Shown piece after piece: positions 10,531 through 64,000 of a DNA stretch of 64,000 nucleotides. Below the pieces are notes generated by a model that worked only from the letters and a program-made list of their open reading frames with translations, had not been told where the DNA came from and did not search any database. This DNA comes from Brienomyrus brachyistius (lineage: Eukaryota > Chordata > Actinopteri > Osteoglossiformes > Mormyridae). Position 1 is the stretch's first letter. Every line of letters begins with the position of its first letter. The stretch is taken from NCBI RefSeq assembly GCF_023856365.1, contig NC_064539.1:12661519-12725518 (forward strand). Direction: 5' to 3'. Position numbers and translations under genes: made by a program.

Positions 10531-12839
10531 GAAATACATATCTTCACAAATAGAAACATTGTTTAACGTGGTTATACAAGGAATGATTAGAAACAGCTTA
10601 TTAAAGCTGTGTAATTTGGTAGATAAACAATGAGGGTCTGTTTCCAGTCAGGCCAAGTTCTGTTTCAGAGAATGTGGTTTGGTGTGCCAAGGACTGCACC
10701 TCGATCTGCAACTACAGATATCAAGGCTTGATCTTTGTTGCATGTGATGTTTTAAATTAAGAAAGTGCGATCCAGAATAAATAACCTAATGTTTAAGATG
10801 AGTTTGACATGGGTTTACATTCGCTCTTTTACTTAATAATGTTTAAATATCTATATTTTTTTTAGTTTAATTCAGTTCATTTGCTGGAATACTACACAGT
10901 GAGTGTTTATTCAGTTTGCTTAATGGTCATGTAAAATTTGTGTGACTGAGGTCTCTGTTAATGAAAAACATGTTTATTGTGTTTTAAGAGCTGTATCCCT
11001 TATACTCAAAGTGTTTTCGTTTTGCAACAGACCTTGTCAGACCGTGGACTTAATGATTAGGGATCGTAAATGTCTGGGTATTAAGGTACCAGATGTCCTG
11101 TAGTCCAAATGAAAAGCTTCAAATCTAATGCAGCTCAATTGTTCTCAACAGATAATGCTGCCAGTTATATAACAAAACAAGTTTTAATTCATTGTACATT
11201 CTTCTTTTCTGATGTTGCATGTAGTACATAAAAATGAATAGAAAGGGGGGGAAATTAAGCTGCAGGGAATGTGAACCTGAATGTCTCTGTCAGTCTGTCT
11301 GTCTGTCAGCAGGAAGATAATTCTTCAATGCACATTCACTGCTATTTTCACAATCCAGTGGTCAAGCCATGTGATCATGGCAGATGTACAACAAGCCGTA
11401 GCGTAGTCACTTCTGATGTGGAGTATGCACTAAGCAGAATAATTCCTTTACTCCTTTTTTTAAAAAGGGAAAATTCTGATTAATGTCAACAAAATACCCA
11501 GAACATTAAGATTTTTTTTAGTGGAGTGATTGCTTGTTACAAAGTCAAATAGTTATTTGATTGTAGAAATTTAGGTACTGTAGCTAAACTTAATTATTTA
11601 ACAGAAAGTTTTACATATAAAGAGAAATATTTTATGAAAAAATATTACATTGTAATAATAATATGACATAAAAGCAGATTTCTAGAAAGTCAGAGCCCTT
11701 GACATTGCATGCGTTATGAGAGATTTTATTCGTGTTATGTATGCTGTGTTGGTACTGTATGACATAATCACACTGGGGCAGCACTTCTGACATTTTAGCA
11801 TGTTTATTTAATTGCCCTGTGACTGGAAATGTTTTCCAACGAGGCAATCCCTGTGCATTTGGACAGAAACATTCAGAAAAGGAGTCTGATCTCTTTAATT
11901 AAACAAGGCAGACTCAGACATCCCAGAGGGTGGCATAAAGCCAGCCTGGTTGCCTTTGGGATGCCTCAGACCCTGCCTCCCCCCGCTGTTTGTGATGCGT
12001 GCAGATCTCTGTTTCACAGATGACATGGACCCTGGATTAGCACCCCTCCCCTGAACAGATTGTACTTGCTGCGGGACCATCTGCGTTCTCAGCACTACTA
12101 CAAAGAGAGGGTCTTTCCTGAGATGCATCATTTAAGCCAGTGACAGTGACTCAAACTCCCAGACTGACTGTGCACTCATCCTTATGGGGATCCTCAGATA
12201 CGGGTTCACATTGAGCCATTCACTGTTACCTAGATGAGTTTCAAGGCGATGGTTTTATTGAAATGACCACCATTTTTAGGTGCACTGAAGTAACTTCTTA
12301 TCAAGGGTGTCACTGTGTTTTCAATATTGGAGGGACAGATCCGGTAAGTGACTGAGGCAGATCCACCCTCTCACATTATCCTGTACGACCTCCTTTGTAT
12401 TCCTATGTATAGGCTACCTGTCTGTTTCAGTACTGACTGATTATCAGCTGATAAGCTGCACCTTGGCATTCTTTTTACCAGCATTAGTCAACATATACAA
12501 TCAATCTTAGCTAACCTGTACAAATTTTCATGGCTAATGACAGTTACCGAATAATAAATAACATAATTGTATAAGAAACTGATAAGCAGTGCTTTGTACA
12601 GATCAGATGAGCTACCTGCTTTGCCACAATATTTGAAAGGTAGATCAACATAAGTATTAGGTTAGGTAATGAGATAAGAGTTTTAGGTAAAAGACTAGAC
12701 ACCAAGCCTTTGATTAATGTTCTTTGGACACATGGGCTGCTACAGAAACCACACAACCAAAATATGACTGAGTGTAAAAGAAGCAAATGATTGCTCCAAC
12801 TCTTTGTTGTCGCTGTTTTATGTGAGCTATGGGAGGATG
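10531..12839. other. Non-coding, nothing recognised
   Basis: No protein-like frame. It contains a short (TCTG)n at 11286-11308 and a GC-richer patch near 11920-12130 whose open frames show no recognisable domain. Confidence 0.5.
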
Positions 12840-13046
12840 CAGTGTGTTTATGGGGCAGGAGGCATAAACAGAGCTCCAGTGCTCATTACAGTGATGGCCC
12901 AAAGCATACAGTGTGTTTATGGGGCAGGAGGCGTAAACTGAGCTCCAGTGCTGATTACAGTGATGACCCAAAGCATGCAGTGTGTTTATGGGGCAGGAGG
13001 TGTAAACAGAGCTGCAGCGCTGATTACAGTGATGGCTCAAAGCAAT
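12840..13046. repeat. Tandem repeat, three 69-bp units
   Basis: Three adjacent copies at 12840-12908, 12909-12977 and 12978-13046 each start CAGTGTGTTTATGGGGCAGG and differ by only a few substitutions. Because 69 is a multiple of three, frames on both strands stay open through the array. I regard those as by-products rather than genes. Confidence 0.9.
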
Positions 13047-14440
13047 CAGGGAGAGGGCTGACCACAAACAGATTTCCGCTACCCACCGATCTACAGCCCC
13101 CAACAATTCCCATAATCATAGCGTACTAAATGTGTGCTGGTGACATGCTTGCCACTCCATCTTGTAGTCTCGCATCAGTGAAATCCTAGCTGTCTGGTTA
13201 AAACTGCTTTCCAGAGGCTCAGGCAAGTCAGTGGACCAGTGTTGGAAGTTAAGTGCTGGTGTTGCTCAGCAGGTCTGGTGAATAAGCAGGAGATCAAAAC
13301 AGTGCATTTTATAATTTGATTATTTACTAAATCATAAATGGAGAAAAGTAACTTTAATATTGAGATTTCTGAATTTTTCAGGATCTGATTTTCATTCAGT
13401 CACAAAAATGTATCAAAAACACTGATGTGGTTTGGAGTCTTGCTGCCTTGCTGTGTAAAATAACTGGAAGACTCATTAAAACCAAACTTTCATTGGCAAT
13501 TTGATCTTCTGTTTAGGGAGCTTTGCCCACACTTGCACTGGGGTGAGTGTAAAGCATAAAGATCTTTTTCCCAAAAAAGGAAACTTTTGCTCTGGATTCA
13601 CCTTGACCACCGAGGCCTTGGCAAGGTGTTTCTGGGTCTCGTATTTCCTGGGAACCTTTCAAAAAAAATTTTATGCTTTTTACAGTGTGTCAGGTTAGTA
13701 TATTCTGTGTTTGTCAGGGGAACCACTGGATTTTTCTTCCTCGAGGCCTGTAATGACCTTATAAGACCTTGTGTTTGAATCTTTTGTCTCCCTGAAGTAG
13801 AAGACTTGGATAAATGCTTGGACAGAACTCCTGTGTCCCCCTTTGTATTGCGGATGGCTTCCCGTCTGACTCAGGCTGTGCGCAGCATAGTGCTCATGAA
13901 CCATTGCCTTAGTCTCCTAACACTGTTGGTTAAACAGTTTTAATTAATTGTCTTCTCTATTCTGTAGTACTATTTCACAGCATGAACTAGGACCCAATTC
14001 GTATGGAAATGTGGTCTCCCATACAGATTTTAAGTAGCCAGATACTCCAAGAACCAATAATATCTGGTGATATAATTTCATTTGATCAAAAATTAAACGC
14101 CAACAGTTTAAAACATTGCTTTACTGACTGATCAATTTTTCAAACTCAAATTAAGAACAGAAATGCAAAGTCTCGTTGTAATGAAAATAAATAACATGAG
14201 CAAATTCAAGTACATCATATTTCCTAATCAAGAAAAGCACCTTCCGAGTTAGAACTCTTCACATGCATAAAATCACATATCCGAAACATTTTGTTTGATA
14301 TAATACAATGACTTCATTCCCAGATGTAACAACTTTTTGACCAAACTTACTGATAATCCTAGAGTAGTATAGTGTAATGCAGAAAACATTTGTTAGTATT
14401 TTCTTCAGTCACACAGCTCCTTTTCTCATAATCATTTGTT
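13047..14440. other. Non-coding, nothing recognised
   Basis: Mixed-composition DNA without protein-like frames or recognisable repeats. Confidence 0.5.
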
Positions 14441-14451
14441 GGTAACAGTTT

Positions 14452-15105
14452 CAGTGTTTCCCCTAGGTTTATAGATTTGGGGGGGTGTCAGACAGACACC
14501 GACAGGATTCATGGTGTTCATGACTTTCTTTTAATGACAGCAATCAATAAAACAACTGAACTAAACATCAGAACATTTCTTTTTATGACAATTATCCACA
14601 AAGTGTGCAGCTTTTGCCACTGCAGTGTATCTTTCTGGGCACCTCTGAGAGCGAGTGTTGCCATCTTCACCACCTTGGGAGCATTTAAGAAACGCAGATA
14701 TTTTTGTCTGCGTCTCAGGTGGTTGATGTCACCATATTTTCCGATGTGCGCTCTCTGTCCGCTGGTGGGAGTGTGCTTGCCTGTGTGTGCGTGCACGTGT
14801 CTGTGCGCGTGCATCAGGGCGGAATTCCGCCATGCGCGATACGGAGAGCAGAGGAGAATTGTAAATGCGCGACCATGTAGAGACAAAAATGACAAGCTGT
14901 TGTGTAAATAAGATAAATAACATAAGGCTATTTAGTTTGTTTAATAAAAAGACAATGTATAGACCTGTTCCATAGGAAAGATAACCTTAAATGACTTCTG
15001 TTGTTATCTGGCGCTATATAGAACTTAACTTGACCTTCAAGGGGGGCGGGAGGTGCCGCTGGGGGGGTGGAGTGCCCCCCTAATATAATGGTAGGGGAAA
15101 CACTG
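14452..15105. mobile_element. hAT-type non-autonomous transposon
   Basis: A 654-bp element starts CAGTGTTTCCCCTAG and ends with the complement, TAGGGGAAACACTG. CAGTG-type ends are characteristic of hAT elements. The interior is GC-richer near 14740-14880 and carries open frames on both strands with no transposase signature. The 8-bp target duplication is not clear (AACAGTTT on the left, CCTTTACT on the right). It seems to have inserted into an older MITE. Confidence 0.75.
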
Positions 15106-15350
15106 CCTTTACTTAAAGCACTCATGTATAATGCAGTTTAATGGCTTGCACTGACCATTATAATGTATTATGAAGAGATTATAGATTATAGATGAGAGCT
15201 ACAAAGAGGATTCATAATGTATAATAAACACGGCTATAATATGCTATGCCTTTTTTATAAATAGTAATATCTGTCGGGTTTATAATACTTGCATTATAAT
15301 GCATTAGGAAGGTATCTATAATGCATTATGATGACTGCTTTCAGTAAAGT
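15106..15350. mobile_element. Fragment of GGTAACAC-type MITE
   Basis: The stretch reads TTTACTTAAAGCACTC, then a series of TATAATGCATTA-type palindromic phrases, and ends with TTTCAGTAAAGTGTT near 15348, the complement of the start. The missing left end (GGTAACAGTTT) lies at 14441-14451 on the far side of the hAT element. The family also occurs at 35361-35638. Confidence 0.55.
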
Positions 15351-15483
15351 GTTTTGTCCTTTATTGGCAGGTTGCCTTTTGATACTGATAGATTTGAGAC
15401 TTTTATCACCAGATGGTACACTTGTTGAACCCATTACTGTACTGTAAATCGTAGAAGCTCTGGATCTTTTTTTCCCTCTCTCA

Positions 15484-16380
15484 ACCACAAACTACACACA
15501 GACATAGAAAAGAGCTCCTGGACTTATTAGGCCAGACAGCTTGAAACATAAAGACATGGTGTGGAAGAAGCTGACTGGCCTGCACAAAGCCCTGAGCTCA
15601 ACCCAATCGAACACCTTTGGGATGAACTACGTAGAACGGAGATTGTGAGTCAGGCCTTCATGTCAAACATCAGTGTCTGACCTCACAAATGCTCTTCTAG
15701 ATGAGTAGGCAAAAATTCCCAGACACACAAAAATATTGTGGAAAGCCTTCCTAGAAGAATGGCAGCTGTTATAGCTGCAAATGGGGGACCAACTCCATAT
15801 TAATGCCTATGGATTTAGAATGGAGTATATGTATGAGTGAATGGTGTGTGAGTGTGCCCTGCGATGGGCTGCCCCCCCATCCTGGGTTGTTCCCTGCCTC
15901 ATGCCCAATGCTTCCGGGATAGGCTCCGGATCCCCCGCGACCCAGTAGTATAAGCGGTTTGGAAAATGGATGGATGGGTTTAGAGGGTGGCATGGTGGTG
16001 CAGTGGTTAGCACTGTTGCCTCACACCTCTGGGACCCGGGTTCGAGTCTCCGCCTGGGTCACATGTGTGTGGAATTTGCATGTTCTCCCCATGTCGTTGT
16101 GGGGTTTCCTCCGGTTTCCCCCCACAGTCCAAAAACATGCTGAGGCTATTTGGAGTTGCTAAATTGCCCATAGGTGTGCATGTGTGAGTGAATGGTGTGT
16201 GAGTGTGCCCTGCAATGGGCTGGCCCCCCATCCTGGGTTGTTCCCTGCCTTGTGCCCATTGCTCCAGACTCCCCGCGACCCAGTAGGATAAGCAGTTTGG
16301 AAAATGGATGGATTTAGAATGGGGTGTCCTGTAAGTGTAATGGCCAGTGTTCCAACATTTTTGTCCATATAATGTCCATA
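15484..16380 (+). mobile_element. Degenerate Tc1-family transposon carrying SINEs
   Basis: At about 15595-15640 the + strand encodes PELNPIEHLWDEL, the third catalytic motif of Tc1-type DDE transposases with the Glu kept, followed by broken C-terminal text (EEW-like region near 15750). The right end at 16340-16376 reads GTTCCAACATTTTTGTCCAT, matching in reverse the left end of the related copy at 55797. Two SINE pieces interrupt it at 15831-16313. The frame is destroyed. Confidence 0.65.
15831..16313 (+). repeat. Two tandem tRNA-derived SINE copies (one truncated)
   Basis: A 5'-truncated SINE (15831-15977) is followed by a full copy (15986-16313). The full copy has a tRNA-like head: a GTGGTGCAGTGGTTAGCA segment like a polymerase III A box and a GGTTCGAGTCTCC segment like a B box. 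It then has the GTGTGGAATTTGCATGTTCT core and a tail ending GGAAAATGGATGGAT. An ATTTAGAATGG direct repeat flanks the composite (15813-15823 and 16311-16321), so it inserted as, or grew into, one unit within the older Tc1 copy. Confidence 0.8.
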
Positions 16381-17341
16381 TGAGGGGATGCACTAGCATC
16401 CTACACTGGAAATTAAAATGAAATGTTAAGCTTTAAAATACCTTCACCTGTATCATGCATTATGGCATTCAGAGAATACATACTGTACCTCCACTGGATC
16501 TAGTGTATGGAAGTAACTTTTGCTACAGACACCCATGATGTGAACAATGTGTAGTGTTTGCTTTAATGCTTGGGTGATTTAGTGCCTTTACACAGGGTGC
16601 CTAATTTGTTATAATGGGAGTTGTCCTACAGTTTCTACACCCAAAGAGATGAGGATGAATGGCCCAGATTATTAGGTCTGAGTATCATACAAGCTATTTT
16701 TTATGAAGAGCCCTCATTGTTATTTTTAGAAGACTTGTCTTGGATTTTAATTCTTAAAACAAAGTTGTCATATTTTCACTTCACGATATGTTGTAAGTTG
16801 TTTTGGTTTGTAACCCAAACTGCAACTGGCTGAAGTGCACTTTAAAGAGAAAGATAGGTCTGCTGAATTGTTGAACTGTTTTGGTTTATTTTGGGAGAAA
16901 GCTTTAAGCACTCATTTAATTGTGAGCTCTAAAAATGGCAAGAATTGTGGTTTCTCTCTCTCAGCATCTCGTGTAAACAAAGGACTACCCTGCCCAAGCA
17001 GGGAGATGAACCATGGCCTTTTCAGCTACTGTTTTTATACTTTCGCTTCCACGGGGGATGCCATCTATGCCATTAAAGCATATACTGCATCTTTCATAAT
17101 TGGGCTGCCATATCTTTCATTTTTTTCTGCCAGGGAACAACGTTGAATGTTCTGACTGTTCACCCTCCCTCCCCCTCTTTGTGACTGCAAGCTCAGAAAC
17201 AATAGTTATTTTCAGTGCTGCATGCCCACAAAAGAAAATAACTCTTTGTGCTTAACGACTGCAGCGAGATCTGAGGGGACTGTTCCCCTGTTTCCTCGCT
17301 ATTCCATTTCTCTTACAGAGCTTTTATGTTTTTCTCTTTAG
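16381..17341. other. Non-coding upstream of PDZD2 leader
   Basis: No recognisable repeat or gene. Towards the right edge it becomes pyrimidine-rich, and it ends in TTTTTCTCTTTAG, a good 3' splice site at 17341. Confidence 0.5.
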
Positions 17342-17756
17342 GTGACTGTATGACGCACCGGAGGAAGAATTGCCTTGCTCTCCTTTTACAGTGAACCAAC
17401 ATTTTCCGCTTTCGGCTTGACTGGAATCCTCTCAACTGAGCAGCTAATGGCTCCAGTTCCTCTGCTAATGCTCAGAGCTTAAGGCCCCGGAGCTGGTTGC
17501 CTTACTTCCAGATTTTTTTTTTGGGTCTTTTTTTATAGCATGACATCATGGCCCAGAGTTGGCTAGATTTAATGGCGGGAAGATGTGGTGGGCCTGTATG
17601 TTGCGCATGAGCCCAGCCGAGCTATTAGCATATCTGCAGAGATGGAGACGGATCAGGCCCACGCAAGCTGCTCCTGCCTTCCTGGGGAGCGACGACAGCT
17701 CAGGTGAGGTGGAGCCCCCATAATGTGACCTTCCTCGGACTGATTGAGCCTGGACG
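17342..17756 (+). other. PDZD2: Probable 5' untranslated part of PDZD2 coding exon 1
   Basis: A strong polypyrimidine tract and AG at 17340-17341 could be the 3' splice site joining an upstream leader exon to the coding exon. An in-frame TGA at 17745-17747 shows that the coding frame does not extend upstream of the ATG at 17757. The leader holds a 46-codon uORF. Alternatively transcription begins inside this stretch; transcript data would decide. Confidence 0.4.
17583..17723 (+). CDS. Upstream ORF in PDZD2 leader, 46 codons
   Basis: The ORF starts at ATG 17583 with A at -3, and ends at TAA 17721-17723, 33 bases before the PDZD2 start and in a different frame. The peptide begins MWWACMLRMSPAELLAYLQR and ends SSGEVEPP. 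Two further in-frame ATGs lie close to the first. If this stretch is in the mature leader, the uORF could reduce or gate translation of PDZD2. I know no family for the peptide. A possible GTGAGG 5' splice site at 17703 would interrupt it in some transcripts. Confidence 0.3.
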   Translation: MWWACMLRMSPAELLAYLQRWRRIRPTQAAPAFLGSDDSSGEVEPP

Positions 17757-60907
<43,151 letters not shown>

Positions 60908-62149
60908 GTAAGGCTTCTCACCGCTGTCTCCTTCCTGCAGAACATTTACATTCTGAACTTTGCCATTTTAAACTGCTGATTCGAATTAATTAAGATTTGC
61001 ACTGTTTTCCCATTAATCTTCTTATACCAGTGGATGCTGAGTAACAGTTTTGCATACGGTTCTGCTTCTGTCTAAATATTCATATGTTTTTAAAGAAGTG
61101 GGTCATATTCTCTCACTGGGCAAACTATAATTAGACAGTTAATTGTGCTTAGTGTATGGTTCAGAATGGTTGTTGCTTTCAAGAACAAAACTCATATTGA
61201 AAATAATTTTCCCCTTAATGAAACAGCGTATGCATTATGGAAATCCATCTATAAATGTTTGAGTTGCCTAATAATGCAAAGAAGGATATTAATCCAGAAG
61301 GTCAAATATGCAGCATATTTGGTAAAATATGCAGCATCAGTGTGTAGAAATTAACAAGTCGCTGGTGATATTTTGAAACTTTGAACCTGTGCCAGTTACC
61401 ATCATTGTTCACTAAATAACAGATGTGATAGATATTAGACTCTTTATTGACATTATAGCATAAGCAATTCAATAATAATATAACAGAGTCATGCTAAGGT
61501 GAGTGACTCCTGGGAAACTGAATGATGGGTTTTTCCCTTTGGAGATGTTTATACACGTACAGACAAAGGAAATATATAATAGAGAACTACTTTTTTTGGC
61601 AGTGAGAATATTTTTAGTCATTTTTAGTCATTGTTGATATACACTTGACTGGAATGCTGAGTCAAACATGTTATTGTTATAGTGTAAGCCCTCCAAATAT
61701 TCTGGTAGCCAAGCACAAATATTGACACCTGTAATGATGAAAGATCAATTACAGATGCGAGGAATAAGCAAATGGAATTGATTCATTTGGCCATCCTGTA
61801 TTCCATATGTCTTACTCAATAAAATGGACCATAATAACACCAGTAAGTTAAATGTTCAGAAGCCCATGGGGAATTTTACTTAATGTTGTCTAATAGCTTT
61901 TTGAGTAAAGGTTGCAGTTTTCCAGAGACAGGGATGTTTCCCCTCATATATTAACTGCTTTGTAAGCAGAGTCATTATGTAGAAAACACAACTTCAGGTG
62001 CTTGAATTACTCATTTTATTATTATTATTGTTATTTTTTTTAGTTATTTAGTTATTTTTCTAGTTATCTGCTGACTCTAGGATTTGCGTGAATATCATCA
62101 TATCATTCTCACATTGCTGTGTGCAGTTGTTTTGTATTATCAGTCTAAG
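60908..62149. other. PDZD2 intron 13, first part, nothing recognised
   Basis: AT-rich intron DNA without gene or clear repeat. Confidence 0.55.
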
Positions 62150-62447
62150 GTAGTGGTTCTCAATCCTGTTCCTGGTGCCCCAACCCCCCATAGAACATGA
62201 TTTGTAAATAATAGAAGCAGACTTTAGACTACTAGTTCTCAATCCTGTTTCTGGCAACCCCCCATACCACCCCCCCACTATTTTTAATAGTGTAAAAATC
62301 AATGATGCAAGTGTGAGTTTAAAAAAAGAAAGATTTTGGCTGGGGGGAGTGGGGGAGGGTGGAACGGCGGGTTGGCAGGAACAGGATTGAGAACTAGTGG
62401 TCTAAAGTCACAGTATTATTGCTGTTATTTACAAATCATGTTCTGTG
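62150..62447. repeat. Long inverted repeat of hAT-like MITE pieces
   Basis: The left arm (about 62190-62268, with ATAGAACATGATTTGTAAAT and CTAGTTCTCAATCCTGTTTC) pairs with the right arm (62362-62447). A third partial copy of TGGTTCTCAATCCTGTTCCT at 62153 precedes them. The loop is about 93 bases with C- and G-rich patches. Confidence 0.7.
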
Positions 62448-63429
62448 AATTGGAACAGTATTGCAGAGATACAGAGAGTTCAGGAAGCAGAGGACTACTG
62501 TATATTTGGCAGAAGTTCCTCTTATCCCAGAACACACACACACACACTTACACGGTCACGTTATTGAGGGTAATTTAGAGGGGTCAAGGTTACTTCAAAC
62601 ACATGACTTTAGGCTATAGGAGGAACCTACAATATACAAACCGCACACACACAAAGCAGGGGATAGAAATGGAATATGCTAATTTATAGGGACACTGGGA
62701 AAAAAGTCAATGGCAACAATGTCAGTCATCTGAATGATTCTGCTATCTTGTTATTGACAGCTGCTATATTATAGTTTTTCTCTGTTTCTTTGGACAATTT
62801 CTCTAAACAGTTTGAATATGGACAAACAGCAAAATGAAATAATTCATTCAAAACCTTTCATACATGTATCAAAATGCAATCTTCTTGCCAATTATTCAGT
62901 CAGTGCCACCAAAATGTGAAATCTCTGAATTACTGCCTAGAGACATACCAGTCAAAATGGTTACTCATGTTATCAACATGAAAACATGCTATGGAAGTAT
63001 TTTTTCTCAATCGCTTTCATGCAATTCTCTCATCAGGAACATCATTCTCACCAGTATTAATGCAGTCCTCAAAATAGTTAATGCATTTTTCATAACACAG
63101 TTACATTTTTCATAACCTGTGCAAAACACAGTAAAACAATCAAAACCTTTGTCACATTCCAAAGGATGCCAATCTGTCAATAACTCCAACACTGTGACCA
63201 ATGAATTAAGCCTTTAAACCTGTTTAAAGACTTAGACACTACTGACTTTGAAAAGGATACTGCATGAAACTATGCATTAGAAAACAAAGAAAACATATGC
63301 AAACTTAGAACACACAACTACATACCGTACTATATAGTACAGTAAAGTCACACTACATATAAGTATCTGCAAAATATGACATGTATTAAAGGACTTTCTG
63401 TCTTTCATCTCTATTAAGCCACATCATTG
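62448..63429. other. Intron DNA, possible 3' part of the IS630-like element
   Basis: A diverged reverse SINE fragment may lie near 62555-62665. The stretch 62700-63429 is AT-rich and non-coding. It could be terminal DNA of the following transposon, but no end was identified. Confidence 0.35.
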
Positions 63430-64000
63430 TGGTTATCTAACACCTGATGTCTTCTCTTCTGAGACACAGAGGGTAAAATCTTTTTTGCCTGCCGCACCCA
63501 GCCCCGACAAGCCTCAGGAGTGACGTCCTCACAGCCAGTATCCATTGCTTCCAGTAGGGACATCTCATTATGGGGCTGTTGCTCATACACCTTCCACCTC
63601 CAAGCAGAGACAAATCCCTCAGTCGGGCTGAGGAATGGTGATTACAGTAGCCGGAAAACCATTAGCATTTGTTAGTGGGTTTCAAACCAAACCCTCGCAC
63701 AGTTGGAGTGGTGAAAACTTACATAGTCCCAAATTAGCTTGTGAAGTAGCATGTTGCCTCTCACAATAACCCTTTAGTTTTTGGGAATGAGGTCATTGTG
63801 GAGCTCATCCAAAACTGAAGAAACCGGTCTGTGTTGCAGGGCCCAGTGGCTGCAGCATTGTGAATTACCTCATGTCCAAATCCTGCCTCATCCACATGCA
63901 AAAAATTGTGTGGCGTCTCATGTGCCTCCAGCTCAAGTATTCTCTGTATAATCCAAAGAGTGTTGGCATTAGAAACATTTTAAATAGTATAGCTTGGAAA
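63430..64000 (-). pseudogene. Broken IS630/Tc1-superfamily transposase (runs off the edge)
   Basis: The minus strand reads ILELEAHETPHNFLHVDEAG (the first catalytic Asp in V-D-E-A-G-F at 63877-63894), then jumps to CNTDRFLQF with the usual intervening block missing. It continues LIWDYVSFHHSN (second Asp, 63726-63728) and SPTEGFVSAWRWKVYEQQPH (Glu at 63618-63620), and ends EACRGWVRQAKKILPSVSQK. This is the IS630-like transposase type common in fish. Three in-frame stops, a frame change and an internal deletion show that it is dead. The N-terminal part lies beyond 64000. Confidence 0.75.

Noticed and set aside
12714..13106. A 130-codon minus-strand frame with repeated HHCNQ-type text
   Set aside because: Caused by the 69-bp tandem repeat; non-repeat flanks are not protein-like.
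14477..14911. A 144-codon frame, with an opposing 125-codon frame
   Set aside because: Lies wholly inside the hAT-type MITE and has no transposase or other domain signature.
15986..16060. tRNA gene suggested by A-box and B-box-like sequence
   Set aside because: It is the head of a tRNA-derived SINE; the same head recurs in other copies followed by the same SINE body.

Overview
The window is vertebrate, almost certainly ray-finned fish, genomic DNA. It is AT-rich and intron-rich, and crowded with teleost-type repeats: tRNA-headed SINEs with GGATGG tails, Tc1, hAT and Harbinger-like MITEs, L2/CR1-type LINEs and Ty3/gypsy debris. No prokaryotic gene structure is present. The exact lineage cannot be fixed from the sequence alone.

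One cellular gene is recognisable: the 5' part of PDZD2 (PDZ domain-containing 2) on the + strand. Thirteen coding exons lie between 17757 and 60907, all with GT/AG borders and matching phases. They encode the N-terminal 807 residues, including four PDZ domains. The rest of this very large protein (about 2,800 residues in mammals, with two more PDZ domains) lies beyond the right edge. Exon 1 holds the start codon and most of PDZ1. It is separated by a 22.7 kb first intron from exon 2, and exons 3-13 follow at shorter intervals.

Layout. 1-17.3 kb: upstream intergenic or 5' non-coding DNA, with a broken gypsy element (545-2930, - strand), MITEs, SINEs and a CpG-containing candidate promoter/leader region around 5-6.5 kb. 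17.3-18.2 kb: 5' leader with a 46-codon uORF, then coding exon 1. 18.2-40.96 kb: intron 1, a dense repeat landscape. It contains an apparently intact Tc1-family transposon (27082-28594) with an open 342-residue transposase, an L2-type LINE in which 26 codons of the reverse-transcriptase C-terminal region were amplified into nine perfect-register 78-bp units (32455-33156), and a CR1/jockey-type LINE with a SINE inserted in it. 40.96-60.9 kb: exons 2-13, with a solo LTR, a TTAA-flanked fold-back MITE, and an L2 fragment split by a Harbinger-like MITE. 60.9-64 kb: start of intron 13, ending in a broken IS630-like transposase on the - strand.

The genes do not form a functional cluster; the only likely host gene is PDZD2 and everything else is selfish or structural DNA. 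The observations most worth a second look are the in-register 78-bp LINE array, the intact Tc1 copy, a possible alternative first exon of PDZD2 inside intron 1, the duplicated 3' splice site before exon 13, and several nested transposon insertions that give relative ages. I found no convincing new multi-gene system.
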